From Oceanobacillus sp. HTM 045 (lineage in GTDB: Bacteria > Pseudomonadota > Alphaproteobacteria > Rhodobacterales > Rhodobacteraceae), in contig WNWL01000004.1 in assembly GCA_009733745.1 (NCBI GenBank), positions 126,001 through 190,000 of the forward strand: a stretch of 64,000 bases of DNA, read 5' to 3'. The stretch's first letter is position 1. The number at the start of each line of letters is the position of its first letter. Made by a program: the position numbers and the translations under genes. The notes beneath the pieces were generated by a model. It worked only from the letters and a program-made list of their open reading frames with translations. It was not told the DNA's origin and did not search any database. Positions 62,283 through 64,000 of this stretch are shown one piece after another.

Positions 62283-62687
62283 CTACTGTGCGGTGATCAC
62301 GCTCATCACGAGGGAGCCGTCGACCTTCACCGGGCCGTCCTCCTTGGCGCCGAGGCTGTATTCGAAGATGCCGGTCTTCGTGCCGCCGTCCTCGCCGTGG
62401 AGCATCAGCAACAGCATCTCGCCCGGCGCGACCGGCTCGGTCAGGATCGCGGTGACCTCGGCATTGGCGCCGGCGCGGAGCGGGGCGTGGCCGACCACCG
62501 GGCCGGGCTTCATGTCGGCACCGGTGCGGTGGACCACCATCCAGCCATTGGCCGGGGCGTGGATCGCCGAAGCGGTGACGGTGCCGCCCGAGACGTCCTG
62601 GTCGGCCGCGCTGACGGAAGGGGCCATGTCGGCCGAAGCCGTACCCGCGACGAGAGCGAAGGCGGCGGTGAGGGCGAGAAATTTCAT
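62283..62687 (-). CDS. Small exported protein of the DUF7282 type
   Basis: A 134-residue protein with signal peptide MKFLALTAAFALVAGTASA and a beta-rich mature part (HAPANGWMVVHRTGADMKPG; EMLLLMLHGEDGGTKTG) like the secreted DUF7282 domain. AGGAAA precedes the ATG. It is divergent from the ECF sigma gene, so it may be a member of that regulon. Confidence 0.75.
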   Translation of the reverse strand: MKFLALTAAFALVAGTASADMAPSVSAADQDVSGGTVTASAIHAPANGWMVVHRTGADMKPGPVVGHAPLRAGANAEVTAILTEPVAPGEMLLLMLHGEDGGTKTGIFEYSLGAKEDGPVKVDGSLVMSVITAQ

Positions 62688-62871
62688 CGTGTCATTTCCT
62701 GTCTGGTCGCATTCCAAAGGCGCGTGCCGGACGAAGGGAGTCCAGCCCGGCACGCATGATCCCTGCACGGGGATCACCCCCTTTGCGACGCAAGTTGGGA
62801 AAAGGTTTCGCGCCGGGCCATATTTTTCCTTAAGCTTCCGGAAGGGGAGCCAACGCGCACACGGGGAACGG

Positions 62872-63426
62872 ATGCCGGCGCCGGAGGAGATCGAGACCCT
62901 GATCGGCCAGGTGGCCGGGGGTGACAGGTCCGCCTTCCGGGCGCTCTACCGCGAGTCCTCCGCGAAACTTTTCGGCATCGCGCTGCGTATCTGCCGCGAC
63001 CGTGCGGTTGCGGAGGACGTGCTCCAGGACGCTTTCGTGGAGATCTGGCGCCGCACGGGGCAGTTCGCGGCGGGGCGCGGGAGCGGGATCTCGTGGCTCT
63101 CCGTCATCGTGCGCAGCCGCGCGATCGACCACCTGCGCAAGCGGGGCAGGGTGGCGGCGCGGGAGACGGCAGGCTCCGCCGAGACGGAGGCGCTGGTGGA
63201 GGCCATGCCGGACCCGGCCCAGGTCGCGGATGGCGGAGTGGAGTACATGGCGCTGGCCGCCTGCCTCGAGCAGCTCGACCCGGCGCAGAGAGAACAGGTG
63301 TTGCTGGCGTATTACGAGGGCCATTCGCGCGAGGAGCTTGCCGCGCGCTATGATGCTCCGGTGAACACGATCAAGACCCGGCTCCGGCGCGCCCTCGCGG
63401 CGCTCCGGACCTGCCTGGACGGATAG
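62872..63426 (+). CDS. ECF-family RNA polymerase sigma factor
   Basis: A 184-residue ECF sigma factor. Region 2 is RDRAVAEDVLQDAFVEIWRR and region 4 is DPAQREQVLLAYYEGHSREE with the helix-turn-helix ARYDAPVNTIKTRLRRALAA. It is followed 2 nt later by a membrane anti-sigma gene and diverges from a secreted protein gene. Such pairs respond to envelope or oxidative stress; the signal is unknown. Confidence 0.92.
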   Translation: MPAPEEIETLIGQVAGGDRSAFRALYRESSAKLFGIALRICRDRAVAEDVLQDAFVEIWRRTGQFAAGRGSGISWLSVIVRSRAIDHLRKRGRVAARETAGSAETEALVEAMPDPAQVADGGVEYMALAACLEQLDPAQREQVLLAYYEGHSREELAARYDAPVNTIKTRLRRALAALRTCLDG

Positions 63427-63428
63427 GA

Positions 63429-64000
63429 ATGGTGGAAGACGAACGCGATCTGGACGCGGCCGAACGGGCCCTCGGGACGCTCTCCCTCGACGCCGAGACT
63501 GCGGAGGACCGTGCGCGCCGCGAGGCGTGGGAGCGGCGGCTTTCGCCCCTCCTCGCCCCCGTCGCGCCCGCCGAGCCGCCGGACGGGTTGCTGGACAGGA
63601 TCGAGGCGCGGATTGATGCAGCATCCGGGGCCGAAGCCGGGGCGGAAGTGGTCGATCTGGACGCGATGCGCCGCCGCGTGACGCTCTGGAAGCGCGCCAC
63701 CGGCTTCGCCGCCGCGCTGGCCGCCTGCCTTGCGGCCTATATCGCCGTGCCGCTGATCTCGCCCGAACCGGCGCCAAAATACGTCGCCGTCGTCACGTCG
63801 GACAGGGATGGGTCCACCGGGCTGATCGTCGAGTTCGACACCGGGACTGGCATCGCCACGGTGATCCCCGCCGGGGCGACGGTGCCGGAAGGTCGCTCGC
63901 TGGAGATGTGGCACCTGCCGGAGGGCGAGACCACGCCGCGTTCCCTCGGCCTCCTGCCCGAGACGGCGGTGTTCCGCCAGACCTTCGAGGCGGGGCCGGG
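63429..64000 (+). CDS. RskA-type membrane anti-sigma factor (cut by window edge)
   Basis: The first 190 residues of an anti-sigma factor. The cytoplasmic part begins VEDERDLDAAERALGTLSLD, a single helix follows near residue 98 (GFAAALAACLAAYIAVPL), and the periplasmic RskA domain starts YVAVVTSDRDGSTGLIVEF with LEMWHLPEGETTPRSLG. The start lies 2 nt after the sigma factor stop, so the two are coupled. The reading frame continues beyond the right edge. Confidence 0.88.
   Translation, partial: MVEDERDLDAAERALGTLSLDAETAEDRARREAWERRLSPLLAPVAPAEPPDGLLDRIEARIDAASGAEAGAEVVDLDAMRRRVTLWKRATGFAAALAACLAAYIAVPLISPEPAPKYVAVVTSDRDGSTGLIVEFDTGTGIATVIPAGATVPEGRSLEMWHLPEGETTPRSLGLLPETAVFRQTFEAGP

Overview
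The window is very GC-rich, gene-dense bacterial DNA with G or C at almost every third codon position. It looks like an alphaproteobacterial chromosome, probably Rhodobacterales or a close relative. The reasons are the phn cluster with a DUF1045 gene, an ATP-type pckA, tripartite tricarboxylate (TTT) and TRAP transporters, and roseobacter-like small membrane proteins. A complete hopanoid pathway is less usual for that group. I see no tRNA, rRNA, CRISPR, prophage or transposase gene.

Layout. 1-6.1 kb: right part of a carbon-phosphorus lyase cluster (phnI, a HAD phosphatase, phnJ, phnK, phnL, phnN, a 2H-phosphoesterase-like DUF1045 gene on the other strand, phnM). 6.4-9.9 kb: glycerate 2-kinase, a glyoxylate/hydroxypyruvate reductase and a LysR regulator. 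10-12.2 kb: a YciI-like protein and a ZevAB-like metal transport pair. 13-20.5 kb: leucine-dehydrogenase-like enzyme, an MFS exporter behind a structured leader with a 19-codon ORF, a glucosaminidase-like protein, pckA and a sulfotransferase. 20.8-34.2 kb: a quinone oxidoreductase, then an oxalate module: FCD-type GntR regulator, oxalyl-CoA decarboxylase (oxc), formyl-CoA transferase (frc), a formyltransferase like the hydrolase domain of 10-formyl-THF dehydrogenase, formate-THF ligase (fhs), a universal stress protein, a three-gene TTT transporter and a PanE-like reductase. 34.4-52 kb: a broken Cys-rich lipoprotein gene, mlaA, and a hopanoid block (hpnN, hpnM, hpnH, hpnG, shc, hpnE, hpnD, hpnC, hpnB, hpnA) ending in a beta-propeller protein and a second sulfotransferase. 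52-64 kb: dienoyl-CoA-reductase-like SDR, two cupins, a TRAP transporter with an isocitrate-lyase-family enzyme, dodecin, a Rieske oxygenase, a GST, and an ECF sigma/anti-sigma pair running off the right edge.

How it works together. The oxalate module can be read as one route: TTT import, CoA exchange by Frc, decarboxylation by Oxc to formyl-CoA, then entry of the formyl unit into folate metabolism through the formyltransferase and Fhs. The PanE-like enzyme may divert oxalyl-CoA to glyoxylate. Two near-identical GntR-type palindromes, one before the regulator and one just after a strong promoter of the TTT operon, tie the units together. In the hopanoid block, hpnC/D/E make squalene, shc cyclises it, hpnH/G/A/B build the side chain or head group, and hpnN/hpnM with MlaA suggest transport to the outer membrane.

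The most unusual non-coding feature is a family of about ten copies of a roughly 175-bp intergenic element with three potential hairpins and short GGTCAGC/GCTGACC ends. Eight copies lie between convergent genes. A second, 44-bp family in front of or behind genes is rich in TGTCAC/GTGACA motifs. I do not recognise either family.
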